The notes beneath the pieces are model-generated. The model saw nothing but the letters and a program-made list of their open reading frames with translations, was not told the DNA's origin and searched no databases. Below, piece by piece: positions 1-7,661 of a stretch of 64,000 nucleotides of DNA. This stretch comes from Lachnospiraceae bacterium (GTDB taxonomy: Bacteria; Bacillota; Clostridia; Lachnospirales; Lachnospiraceae). Every line of letters begins with the position of its first letter. Position 1 is the stretch's first letter. Where the stretch lies: positions 1 through 64,000 of the forward strand of contig JAQUVX010000001.1 of NCBI GenBank assembly GCA_028693165.1. Direction: 5' to 3'. The translations under genes and the position numbers were made by a program.

Positions 1-330
1 GGTGTTTCGGGCAAAGCGGGAAATGGACTTCGTAATAATCATGTCGATTTTGCCGTCCTCGCAGTCGGCAATCATGCGTTTGAATTCTTCGCGGTGACGG
101 GTACTCGTTCCCGTTATACCCTCATCTGCATATATCTCGACAAGCTCATATTCGGGATGCCTGGCGGCATAATCGCGGTAATAGGTTACCTGGTTTTCAA
201 AGCTCAAAAGCTGGTCTTCATTGTTAGTGGAAACGCGGCAATATGCCGCAAGTCGAATCTTCCGCTCACGCACGGCGGCTCTGTTGACCACCTCGCGCCG
301 AGCCGGAATATGCTGAATTTCTCTTGCCAT
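1..330 (-). CDS. Large serine recombinase, N-terminal part (runs off window)
   Basis: Reading the minus strand from the ATG at 330 gives 110 codons of a serine recombinase catalytic domain with no stop before base 1. The N-terminus carries the resolvase signature AAYCRVSTNNEDQLLSFENQ, where the Ser of RVST is the expected nucleophile. It also has YADEGITGTSTRHREEF and ITKSISRFARNT, which match the helix-E and catalytic-Arg region of the family. The start lies just beyond the TGA (332-334) of the second recombinase and has a GGAAG Shine-Dalgarno. The two genes are therefore a tandem pair, probably co-transcribed, at the left end of the prophage. By family knowledge it should cut and religate attP/attB. 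The C-terminal DNA-binding part is outside the window, so its completeness is unknown. Confidence 0.9.
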   Translation of the reverse strand, partial: MAREIQHIPARREVVNRAAVRERKIRLAAYCRVSTNNEDQLLSFENQVTYYRDYAARHPEYELVEIYADEGITGTSTRHREEFKRMIADCEDGKIDMIITKSISRFARNT

Positions 331-331
331 A

Positions 332-1561
332 TCAATCTTCCTTTCTATATGGGCATTCCTCGGAAGCGTCGTATTCGTCCTTCGGGAATGCGGTAAATCG
401 GTTCATGCCGTTTTTGTCTTTGTAGGGTACGACCGTCACAGGCTCGGTCACGCCCCAGGCATCAGCAACGGCTGCGGGAAGCCACACGCCCTTGCAAGCC
501 GTCGCCGACACTTTGATGTTGGTCTTGCAAGCCCAATATTCCCGACTGCCGTTGCTCCATTTGTGAAGGAGCTTCTCTCCGCAGTATGGGCAGTAAAGCA
601 TATTCGTCAATGGGTACTGCGTTCTGCTTGGGCGGGGCTGTAAAGGAGCGGGAGGGAGTGGCGTGTCCAGATGCTCCCGACGCTCTGCAAGAACCGTCTG
701 TACCCGTTCCCATTGGGCGGGGTCGACTATCGCAGGATGGTCGTCGGCAATGTACCACTGGTCTGCTTCGCCCTTGTTCCGCTTGCTCACCCTGTGGCTG
801 TCCTTATAGGTTTTCTGCAAAATAATATCGCCCTTGTACATCACATTGCGAAGTACACGGGCGATTTGAGAGTCAGTCCACTTGCCGACTTTCGGCGAAG
901 GGATACCGTCCCTGTTCAGTTTTTCTTTAATCTTTGATGCCCATACGCCTTGCTCGGCAAGGTCAAACATGAGCTTCACCACCTTTGCCTCCTCCGGCAC
1001 AACGGTCAGTTCGTCGTACTCGTCGACCTTGAAGGCGTAGGTGGCCGCCGAAGCGTGAGAACGGATGCCCTGGCTGAACTTCCTTTGGTACACCATCTTG
1101 CCGACCTGGCTTGCTCCTTCGCTCTCGGCCTGGGCGAAAGCCCCCTGGATGGTCATGAGCAGTTCGCCGGAGGTGGTGAGGGTGTTGATGTTCTGGAGTT
1201 GAAAGAAAACTCCGATGCCCAGGCTTTTAAGTTCCCGAGTGGCGTTGAGCGTCGTTTCCGTGTTCCTGGCGAACCGTGAAATGCTCTTCACTACAATGAG
1301 GTCGATTTTACCCGCCCTGGCATCGGCGAGCATCCTTTGAAACTCCGGCCGGTTTTCCTTAAAGCCCGATATGCCACGGTCGGCATAAATACCGACGAAC
1401 TCCCATGCAGGATTGGCGTTGATGTAGTCCGTGAAATACTGCGCCTGGTTATCGAGAGAACCTTCCTGTTCATCGCTGTCAGTCGACACACGCACATACG
1501 CGCAAACTCGCAGCCTGCGGGTCAGCTTCGGAGCGTTTGGTTTGATGACTCTGATACGCAT
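332..1561 (-). CDS. Large serine recombinase (site-specific integrase)
   Basis: A 409-residue serine recombinase. The N-terminal resolvase domain (about 20-165) contains YVRVSTDSDEQEGSLDNQ (nucleophile Ser), IYADRGISGFKENRPEF and VKSISRFARNTETTL. A Recombinase domain follows (about 175-290, with DGIPSPKVGKWTDSQIARVLRN). Next comes a zinc ribbon (CPYCGEKL, then CKTN and ACKG at about 330-370). It is shorter than phiC31-type integrases but within the range of Clostridial serine recombinases. The RBS AAAGGAGG precedes the ATG, and a copy of the recurrent promoter-like element (1590-1622) lies directly upstream. With its downstream partner it probably catalyses integration into comM, whose right-hand fragment sits at 53 kb. 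Which of the two, or a heterodimer as for CcrA/CcrB, does the reaction cannot be told from sequence. Confidence 0.93.
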   Translation of the reverse strand: MRIRVIKPNAPKLTRRLRVCAYVRVSTDSDEQEGSLDNQAQYFTDYINANPAWEFVGIYADRGISGFKENRPEFQRMLADARAGKIDLIVVKSISRFARNTETTLNATRELKSLGIGVFFQLQNINTLTTSGELLMTIQGAFAQAESEGASQVGKMVYQRKFSQGIRSHASAATYAFKVDEYDELTVVPEEAKVVKLMFDLAEQGVWASKIKEKLNRDGIPSPKVGKWTDSQIARVLRNVMYKGDIILQKTYKDSHRVSKRNKGEADQWYIADDHPAIVDPAQWERVQTVLAERREHLDTPLPPAPLQPRPSRTQYPLTNMLYCPYCGEKLLHKWSNGSREYWACKTNIKVSATACKGVWLPAAVADAWGVTEPVTVVPYKDKNGMNRFTAFPKDEYDASEECPYRKED

Positions 1562-1589
1562 TTCAGCGCCTCCTTTCTATTAGCGTAGT

Positions 1590-1622
1590 GTATATATCAC
1601 TCTAAAGAGCGTATTAGTCAAG
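1590..1622 (-). promoter_or_regulatory. Recurrent promoter-like element, copy 1
   Basis: On the minus strand this reads TTGACT, 17 bases, then GATATATACAC, about 30 bases ahead of the recombinase ATG. The core AGAGTGATATATACA recurs upstream of three other genes (near 19.5, 21.6 and 22.6 kb). It looks like a sigma-A promoter with extra conserved sequence in the spacer, which suggests a shared regulator. Confidence 0.6.
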
Positions 1623-1672
1623 CAATAAAGGCAACAATTATCCGTTTTATTTTTGCGTGGGTTTTCACGCAG

Positions 1673-1716
1673 AAAAAAAGGGCGCCGGGCCTCGTTTGAG
1701 GAAGCCCGGTCGCCTT
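1673..1716 (-). terminator. Rho-independent terminator of the lysis/late operon
   Basis: On the minus strand GGCGACCGGGC pairs with GCCCGGCGCC (one bulge), followed by seven T. It lies a few bases after the amidase stop and closes the long late operon. A second small hairpin, TGCGTG-GGTTTT-CACGCA (1654-1671), follows. Confidence 0.85.
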
Positions 1717-1722
1717 TATTGC

Positions 1723-2544
1723 TCAGAGTTTCGCAGCGTAGTCAAGGGAAATCCATCCGTTGCGGTTCTTTTTGTATGCCTTGAGAAGCCCCCACCTGGA
1801 AGCCCCTGCGCCGCTTGCCTCCTCAACGATGGTGAACACGCCCTTGCCCGTATACTTCCCCGCAGTCCCGTAGTTCGTGCCGGGGCCTTTGCGGATGTTG
1901 AGGTTGGAGATCGCCACACGGACACGGTACGGCTCAAAGGCAGCAGTAGGCGTGTCGCTGGGTTCGGTCGGCTGTGCTGTGCCACCCGAAAGCCCGGCTT
2001 TAACATCTGCACGGAAGGTATCCATGCTTTTGCCGTGGCGCGGAAACCAATGCATCACATCGCCGTGGTTGGAAGCGATGCCTTGTTTGTACCCCTCGCA
2101 ATGGCAGATGATGTTCTTTTCGGTCAGCCCATACTGCTTGCAGAGGTAAACGCATAACTCGACGGCTTCCTTGTAAACGGCATAAAAATACGAGGCATCG
2201 GTAAGACCGTCCTCGCAGATTTCAAATCCGATATGAGTGTTGTTCGAGCTGCCGCCGCCATGCCAGCCTCGCATATTCCACGGGAGCGTCTGGTAGGTGG
2301 CGATAGAACCGTCCTTCAGCTTGCCGATGAAAGCGTGGACGCAGACCTGTCTGCCGCCGGGAGTGGCGGTGTTCCAGTGGTTTCCGTACTGATTTACGCC
2401 GAGCAGACCATCGTCGGGACCGACATAGCGTTTCAAGTTCGGATTGTTTGCACCAGTGGAGTGAACCATGATTCCCTTGGGCTTTATCGTCTTCCCGGCC
2501 TTATAGCAGTCGTTGTTTGTCAGTAAGAGTTTGTGTAGATTCAT
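1723..2544 (-). CDS. N-acetylmuramoyl-L-alanine amidase endolysin
   Basis: A 273-residue protein with an Amidase_2-type (type 2 amidase, zinc-dependent) catalytic domain and a C-terminal SH3-like wall-binding domain. IMVHSTGANN gives the first zinc His, with NTHIGFEICEDG in the core. CHCEGYKQGIASNHGDVMHWF carries the later conserved His and Asp. The tail (about 205-273) contains VAISNLNIRKGPGTNY and GWISLDYAAKL, typical of SH3_3 repeats. It should cut the amide bond between MurNAc and the stem peptide at host lysis. Its ATG overlaps the holin stop (ATGA), and a strong terminator follows, so this is the last gene of the late operon. Confidence 0.95.
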   Translation of the reverse strand: MNLHKLLLTNNDCYKAGKTIKPKGIMVHSTGANNPNLKRYVGPDDGLLGVNQYGNHWNTATPGGRQVCVHAFIGKLKDGSIATYQTLPWNMRGWHGGGSSNNTHIGFEICEDGLTDASYFYAVYKEAVELCVYLCKQYGLTEKNIICHCEGYKQGIASNHGDVMHWFPRHGKSMDTFRADVKAGLSGGTAQPTEPSDTPTAAFEPYRVRVAISNLNIRKGPGTNYGTAGKYTGKGVFTIVEEASGAGASRWGLLKAYKKNRNGWISLDYAAKL

Positions 2545-2957
2545 TTGTTGTCCTCCTTTTCAGCCCGGTCATGGAGCTGCTCAAGCACAGCCTTTAGCTT
2601 GTTGGGAATGGGCAGACCCAGGTGCCCGGCATTCTCCAGAAGCGAAACGCCCTCGTTGGAAATGTAGAAAAAGATGATGGCTGTACGCAGCACGGAGCCT
2701 GTGCCTATCACGTTCATGTCGAGTATGTGAGCGATGCCGACCAGCGCAAAGATGAGTACCTTCTTAAAGATACCCTTAAAGCCTACCGAGCTGGACAGCT
2801 TGTGGTCGATGACTGCACACATGATGCCCGTGATGTAGTCCACGACCACGAACGCGATAAGCGCATACAGCAAGCCGTCACACCCCCCAAGAAACCAGCC
2901 GAGCCAGCCGCCGATAGCGGCAAACACCACTTGAATAACACTCCAAAATTCCTTCAT
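2541..2957 (-). CDS. Phage holin, phage_holin_4 (Cph1/TcdE-like) family
   Basis: A 138-residue membrane protein with hydrophobic segments at about 8-25, 30-50, 66-85 and 88-105, and a charged C-terminus (LEQLHDRAEKEDNK). The phrase LIAFVVVDYITGIMCAVIDHKLSSSVGF is characteristic of the family, in which DY.TG and the following K.SS.G are conserved. It forms membrane lesions that release the amidase encoded by the next gene, whose ATG overlaps this stop. No signal peptide is expected. Confidence 0.9.
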   Translation of the reverse strand: MKEFWSVIQVVFAAIGGWLGWFLGGCDGLLYALIAFVVVDYITGIMCAVIDHKLSSSVGFKGIFKKVLIFALVGIAHILDMNVIGTGSVLRTAIIFFYISNEGVSLLENAGHLGLPIPNKLKAVLEQLHDRAEKEDNK

Positions 2958-2972
2958 TATAACTCCCTCCGT

Positions 2973-4304
2973 TTAATAGATTTCTACGCCCTTTGTATTG
3001 GGCGATTCGGATGCCTTGCCTATCAGATCGGACAGACGAGCCTTTGCCTTTCGTCCGCCGCTGTCCACGGTAAACGAGGTGTAAAATCCGCCTTTGCCGA
3101 AATTGTGTGTTACATCGGTCACCGTGCCAATAACCTCTTCATCGCCGTTTTCATCGATGATATGCGCCTCGTCGCCGATGGTAAGCTGCGGAGTGAACAC
3201 GCCCACAAAGCTCTCAAGCCGCCCGGATATGGAGAGGGACTCTGCCATCTCATTCGCCATCCGGGTCACCTCTTCAAGCGTCGCGCCATCCACAGCCGAA
3301 ACATAGAGCGTTCTATGCGATGGCTGAACCCACCATTTGCTCTGCTGCACATCGGCGTAGACACGAAGTTCCGGCTCGGAGCAGGTCACACACACACGGC
3401 TCGCGGCATCGGAATCGTCATACTCCACGTTGTAGCTCCAACAGGTTTTGTCCCGCTCGAAGGTAAAAACGCCCGGTTGGTCGAAGCGCGGGTCGGTAAC
3501 GGCCGCCACACCCACTCTGCCAGCCTGGGTTTCGTCGACCTTCCAGTCCGGCAAAAGCGAAATGACCCGCTTCAGACCATCCAGTATTGTAACGTCCGGC
3601 TCGAAGCGGAGCCGCCATGCCTTTCCCGCATCTCCTATGAAGAAGTCCTCGACTCCGGCGAGCGTTAGGACGGCGGTCATGTTGTCAATGAGCGCACCTT
3701 CCTCAAAGGTCGTGTCCTCGTCAAAGGTCTGCTCACGCAGCAGTTTGCCAATGGCGTTTCTCGCCGAAACGGAAACCTTCTCGTCGGGATAGGATACGTT
3801 GGCGCGGTCGATGTAGAAGATGCCGAGCGGCATCTCGGCGCTGTTGCCGAGAGAAAAGTAAATCTCCATCTTCGTTCCAGGCGTGACGAGGGCGCGGAAG
3901 CGGTTGAGAAGCTCGCCTCTGATGTTGAGCAGATTGCAGGACATCGACGATACCTCGCTGCCCACGCTGAACGACACAGAGCCATCCACGAGAGCTTTGG
4001 ATATATCGGTCGGCATCATGAACATGACGAAGCGGTGATCTCCCTCTGCGCTCCAAAAGCCGTAGCCGCCGTAATGCGCCACGCGCTTCAAGCTCGGAAA
4101 CGAAATGTCATCGTCCGGCGAAGCGCGACCCTTGTTCTCAAAAACGAGGTCGGCATACAGCCCCAATACGGGATCGGTGTTTAAGGCACGAATTACCCCG
4201 TCCGGGCTGAGATAGAAAACCCGCAGGAGATTGTCATTGGAGTGAATCACCTGTGGGTATTGCCCCTGCCCGATATTCATTGTGTACTCAAAAGTTAGCT
4301 GCAT
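2973..4304 (-). CDS. Tail tip / minor structural protein
   Basis: A 443-residue protein starting at MQLTFEYTMN, where AGAGAGGATG is a fair Shine-Dalgarno. A longer reading to 4406 would run deep into the previous gene and was not used. The sequence has no enzymatic signature. Residues about 60-200 read like a tail-associated fold (FVMFMMPTDISKALVDGSVS, EIYFSLGNSAEMPLGIFYID), and the C-terminus (IIDENGDEEVIGTVTDVTHN) resembles phage tail-hub or phage_tail_S-like segments. It lies between the tail genes and the lysis genes, where tail-tip and receptor-binding components sit in siphoviruses. A structural role is inferred mainly from position. Confidence 0.7.
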   Translation of the reverse strand: MQLTFEYTMNIGQGQYPQVIHSNDNLLRVFYLSPDGVIRALNTDPVLGLYADLVFENKGRASPDDDISFPSLKRVAHYGGYGFWSAEGDHRFVMFMMPTDISKALVDGSVSFSVGSEVSSMSCNLLNIRGELLNRFRALVTPGTKMEIYFSLGNSAEMPLGIFYIDRANVSYPDEKVSVSARNAIGKLLREQTFDEDTTFEEGALIDNMTAVLTLAGVEDFFIGDAGKAWRLRFEPDVTILDGLKRVISLLPDWKVDETQAGRVGVAAVTDPRFDQPGVFTFERDKTCWSYNVEYDDSDAASRVCVTCSEPELRVYADVQQSKWWVQPSHRTLYVSAVDGATLEEVTRMANEMAESLSISGRLESFVGVFTPQLTIGDEAHIIDENGDEEVIGTVTDVTHNFGKGGFYTSFTVDSGGRKAKARLSDLIGKASESPNTKGVEIY

Positions 4305-4308
4305 ACCA

Positions 4309-5898
4309 TCATCCTCTCTGTAGCTGAATGGAACAGGTGAAGCGAAGCAGATTGTTTTCGGTCTTGAACGGCAGGTCAATAGAATAGCTCGCTTCGACCG
4401 TCTCACCCGCTGCGGGAGGTGTGGTCAGTTTAAGGCCCGGCACGGTCTTTCCGATGAAGAAGGAAGTACCGAAAGACTGCCCGTCTCTTGTAGGGATGTT
4501 TGTCCTTGCAAGCGAATACGACCAGTTGTAACCAGGGATATACACTCTCCAATATCGCGCCCTGATAAGTGGCCACGACCATACCTGCGCGTTGCGTGTT
4601 GCTTCCACGGCAGTCCAGGTCTCATTGTCTGTCGAATACTCGATTACCAAATTGCCAATCTGCGATGATGGGACCGTGACAATTTCAAACTTCAGCCTGT
4701 TACATTCCTTCGGCGAAAGCAAATCGACGAAAATGGGGTTAGCTTCGGTAATATAGCAGGAGGATGGATATTTCGTGGAGTCGTAGCAGTTCCACCATGC
4801 CATCGGATCACGATAGCTGTAGGAGGTCGAAGGTGTGCGGGTACGAAGGTCGCCGAAAGAAACATTCTCGTCAAAGACAGAGAACTGCGCCGTGTGGTAG
4901 TTTTCATACCAGTCTCCGCAGTTGCTTTCGTAATCGACTGTGAAGTCTGTCCCCGCTTCAAGCTCGATATCGTTCACAAAGACCCGCGCTGTGCCGGACT
5001 GAATAACCGGGCATCGGATATTGAACTCCGTTTTCTCCCCATCACCTTCGCCGACAACGATATGGTCGATGGCATACGGAGGGAAAACGGCATGGTCTGG
5101 GAAAGTAAAAGACCCAAAGCCAGCAATGCCGAGATGCCGCACAATGCGGTTATTGCATTCGCTGTCGAGGAAAGTCGTGACCGGGATGTCGTATTGGTAG
5201 TTCTCCATGCTGCCCACGCCGTTTGTGAAAGTATAGCTTTTTGAGCCTGTATACTTCACTTCCAAATCCGAGGAAAGCTCAAGCGGATAGCGGGAGAAAC
5301 GAATATAACTGTCCATGCTTCCTGTGAGCAGCCAGCGCAGAAGATAATTCTTGTCCGGGTCGGGATAGATGCCATTGTCGCCGAAGCCGGACGGAGTATA
5401 GGTGGCATAGAAGGTCGCGGTGATATACACCACATCCACATCCGTCTTTGCTATGGCGATTTGATTCCCCTCGGAGTCCTGGAGCATGGCGTGGGTCATG
5501 AGATAATACGTCCCGGACCATGTTCCGCTTCTGTACGTCTCGAAGCCGACTTCCGTGATATTTGACCCGTTGCATTCCGTGGCTTCAAGTTTGATCTGCC
5601 GTGTGGTGTGGGATGTCGGATACTCATATACGGTTTCAAGCGTTGTGACAGATTTGCGCGTCAAATGTGAAAAGAGCGCGGTATCCGTTATTGCCGGAGT
5701 ACCGATGCCCGTTCCGACAGCAATATAGTTCAAGAGGTCGCTCGTCTTATAATACGGCGTGTTTGTCAGTCGGCTGCTGAAGTAATAATTCAGTATCACA
5801 TTGTAGGCGGTTGCCGTCTGCTTAACCTTGCCAGTACGGGAGTCGACGACCTTGACCTCGAATTTGTTGTGCAAAAGCACTTTTTCTTTTATTTCCAT
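4309..5898 (-). CDS. Large tail-tip structural protein with discoidin-like domain
   Basis: A 529-residue protein in the tail-tip cluster. The N-terminal 160 residues are rich in Thr/Tyr beta segments (YNVILNYYFSSRLTNTPYY). A middle segment, FNIRCPVIQSGTARVFVND, is the sort seen in phage baseplate proteins. Residues about 385-470 (LLSPKECNRLKFEIVTVP, VIEYSTDNETWTAV, ARYWRVYIPG) read as an F5/8 type C (discoidin-like) beta sandwich, a fold often used to bind surface carbohydrate. The most likely job is adsorption to the host wall. No chaperone or cleavage signature was seen. The start ATG has an AGGAGGCAA leader. Confidence 0.65.
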   Translation of the reverse strand: MEIKEKVLLHNKFEVKVVDSRTGKVKQTATAYNVILNYYFSSRLTNTPYYKTSDLLNYIAVGTGIGTPAITDTALFSHLTRKSVTTLETVYEYPTSHTTRQIKLEATECNGSNITEVGFETYRSGTWSGTYYLMTHAMLQDSEGNQIAIAKTDVDVVYITATFYATYTPSGFGDNGIYPDPDKNYLLRWLLTGSMDSYIRFSRYPLELSSDLEVKYTGSKSYTFTNGVGSMENYQYDIPVTTFLDSECNNRIVRHLGIAGFGSFTFPDHAVFPPYAIDHIVVGEGDGEKTEFNIRCPVIQSGTARVFVNDIELEAGTDFTVDYESNCGDWYENYHTAQFSVFDENVSFGDLRTRTPSTSYSYRDPMAWWNCYDSTKYPSSCYITEANPIFVDLLSPKECNRLKFEIVTVPSSQIGNLVIEYSTDNETWTAVEATRNAQVWSWPLIRARYWRVYIPGYNWSYSLARTNIPTRDGQSFGTSFFIGKTVPGLKLTTPPAAGETVEASYSIDLPFKTENNLLRFTCSIQLQRG

Positions 5899-5910
5899 GT
5901 TGCCTCCTCC

Positions 5911-7317
5911 TTAAATCGGTAAGGTTGATACGGGCGCAAGGGTCATTGACGCTGTTGGGATGGATACTATGGCATAACTCGCCTCATCGAACAGCCAGGT
6001 AAAGACCGCTTCATCAATCCAGCCCTGCGTTCCAAGAACATAAATAGCAGCAGTTTCATTCTCGTAACCGTAGTGATATATGGCTTCGGCTTCGGCAACG
6101 GCGGTCAAGGACGGCAAGAACCATGCCTGGCCTTGCAGTCGGTAATACCAAAAGTTCCGATGCTCCGGGATTGTGATTGTGACCTCAAGCGTCCGGCGTA
6201 TATCGGCGCTCGTATGAAGAACGATGGCTTGAAGCTCACTATCATATTCGCTTGAAATCACCGTCACGTTTGGTGCAGAGACTTTGCATCCCGCAAGGAA
6301 AGCGGGGTCTGGCACACCGTGTAGAGCCTTATCAAGATACACACGAAACCCATAGCACGAGAACCCTTCGTCACGGTTGATTTTCTCTACCCGGTCAACG
6401 GCTATTTCCGGCGAGGCTTGAAGCGCATCCAACATGAAGTATGGAAGCTCGGCTTTCAAACCTGCGCTTTCATCTGTGTAGCCATAATACTCACGAATCC
6501 TCGGAAGCCAGGCACGAGCATTAAAGGTATTGATGTGGATGGTTTCGGGTCGGACGCTCATCCCTGCGTAATTCCTGTGTGTCAGCGTCAGCAGCATATC
6601 GCTGCCGTTCTGCGTGAGAAACCCGATGCGGAAGTCGTTTGTTCGTATGACCGAAAGTGTGGTGTTGCCGGAGCCGAGGGTCGTCACCTCACGCTCGGCC
6701 TCCCAAACATAAGAACCATCGTGCTGGCAGCAGAGAGCGCGATAAAACACAGCGCCGTCACGCAGGTAGCCGATGATAAGCCCCTGGTCGAGATCGATGT
6801 CCACGCTCGATTGCCAGCCCTTGCAGGACGAAATCTGCGACACGCCAATGGCAAGCAGAGCGCGGGAATCCCTGTCCCTCCAATGCTGAACATAAAGGTT
6901 GCCGTCCTCGACCGTGAAGATGTACGGATATTCTTCGGTTTGCAGATAATACCACTCTTGGGCGGCGTTCATCTTCCACACGCCGTTGTATTCGATAGCG
7001 GCATCTTCTATGCGCCCATACGTCCATTGATACTCCCACTTGTAGTCAAAACCTGCGGGGAAACGCCGCTTGTATATCTGTGCGACACCATCGTCAAGGC
7101 AGATGGCATAGGCAAACGCAAGATTCGCATCGCCCTCCATCTGCCTGACGGCGACATCGCCGAGCGCGGGAGCGATATCCTCATGTATCGGCTCGGAAAG
7201 CAAAGTGTTGATGGAAGTCTGCGTGGCAACGAGCCGGAGGTTCGGCTTGCTGTCCGTGTCCTCTGCCTTAAAGCGGTTAAGAAGTTTGATACGCAGCGCG
7301 GAAGGAATACTTCTCAT
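5911..7317 (-). CDS. Tail-associated structural protein, unknown fold
   Basis: A 468-residue protein. The start chosen is MRSIPSALRI, whose ATG overlaps the previous stop as ATGA; a 17-residue extension upstream would overlap further and has no RBS. The sequence is rich in aromatic beta-strand phrases (CCQHDGSYVWEAEREVTTLG, FWYYRLQGQAWFLP), and residues about 100-290 suggest a beta-propeller-like or fibre-like body. No enzymatic motif was recognised. Its place between the distal tail gene and the discoidin-like tail protein argues for a tail-tip or side-fibre component. I do not recognise a named family. Confidence 0.6.
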   Translation of the reverse strand: MRSIPSALRIKLLNRFKAEDTDSKPNLRLVATQTSINTLLSEPIHEDIAPALGDVAVRQMEGDANLAFAYAICLDDGVAQIYKRRFPAGFDYKWEYQWTYGRIEDAAIEYNGVWKMNAAQEWYYLQTEEYPYIFTVEDGNLYVQHWRDRDSRALLAIGVSQISSCKGWQSSVDIDLDQGLIIGYLRDGAVFYRALCCQHDGSYVWEAEREVTTLGSGNTTLSVIRTNDFRIGFLTQNGSDMLLTLTHRNYAGMSVRPETIHINTFNARAWLPRIREYYGYTDESAGLKAELPYFMLDALQASPEIAVDRVEKINRDEGFSCYGFRVYLDKALHGVPDPAFLAGCKVSAPNVTVISSEYDSELQAIVLHTSADIRRTLEVTITIPEHRNFWYYRLQGQAWFLPSLTAVAEAEAIYHYGYENETAAIYVLGTQGWIDEAVFTWLFDEASYAIVSIPTASMTLAPVSTLPI

Positions 7318-7661
7318 CGGTCGGTCACCTCGCTTACTGCGGAAAGAATGACCGTGGACTTGTACCATCCCGCCGCGAGGTAGTCGAACTTGCCAAGCTC
7401 TGTGATGCGCCCGGTGAAAAGCCCCTGCTTGGCAGAAACCTCAAGCAGAGGGAGCAGGTCGGCGGAAGACATCAGCGCCGCTTTACCCGTTTCATCAACA
7501 TAGACCTCAAGCTCATACCGCACGGTCGGACTGCCGAAGCGGGTCAGATATTCTGTCCCGTCAAGGGCAGTCTGAACCGTGAGTATAAGCTCCTGTGTAT
7601 TCTTGAAGCTGACGAAGCGCGTGATAAGGCTATCTTCGCCGGATACCTTCAGATATGCCAT
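7314..7661 (-). CDS. Small tail protein downstream of tape measure
   Basis: A 115-residue protein translated from an ATG that overlaps the tape-measure stop (TAATG), so it is translationally coupled. It is a compact alpha/beta sequence (MAYLKVSGEDSLITRFVSF, GRITELGKFDYLAAGWYKS) without motifs. In siphoviruses the gene after the tape measure usually encodes the distal tail protein, but those are larger. This may be a short adaptor that fulfils the same position. The function is inferred from context only. Confidence 0.6.
   Translation of the reverse strand: MAYLKVSGEDSLITRFVSFKNTQELILTVQTALDGTEYLTRFGSPTVRYELEVYVDETGKAALMSSADLLPLLEVSAKQGLFTGRITELGKFDYLAAGWYKSTVILSAVSEVTDR

Noticed and set aside
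2622-3668. A 348-codon plus-strand frame across the holin and tail-tip genes
   Set aside because: It spans two clear minus-strand genes and their boundary and has no RBS or recognisable motif.
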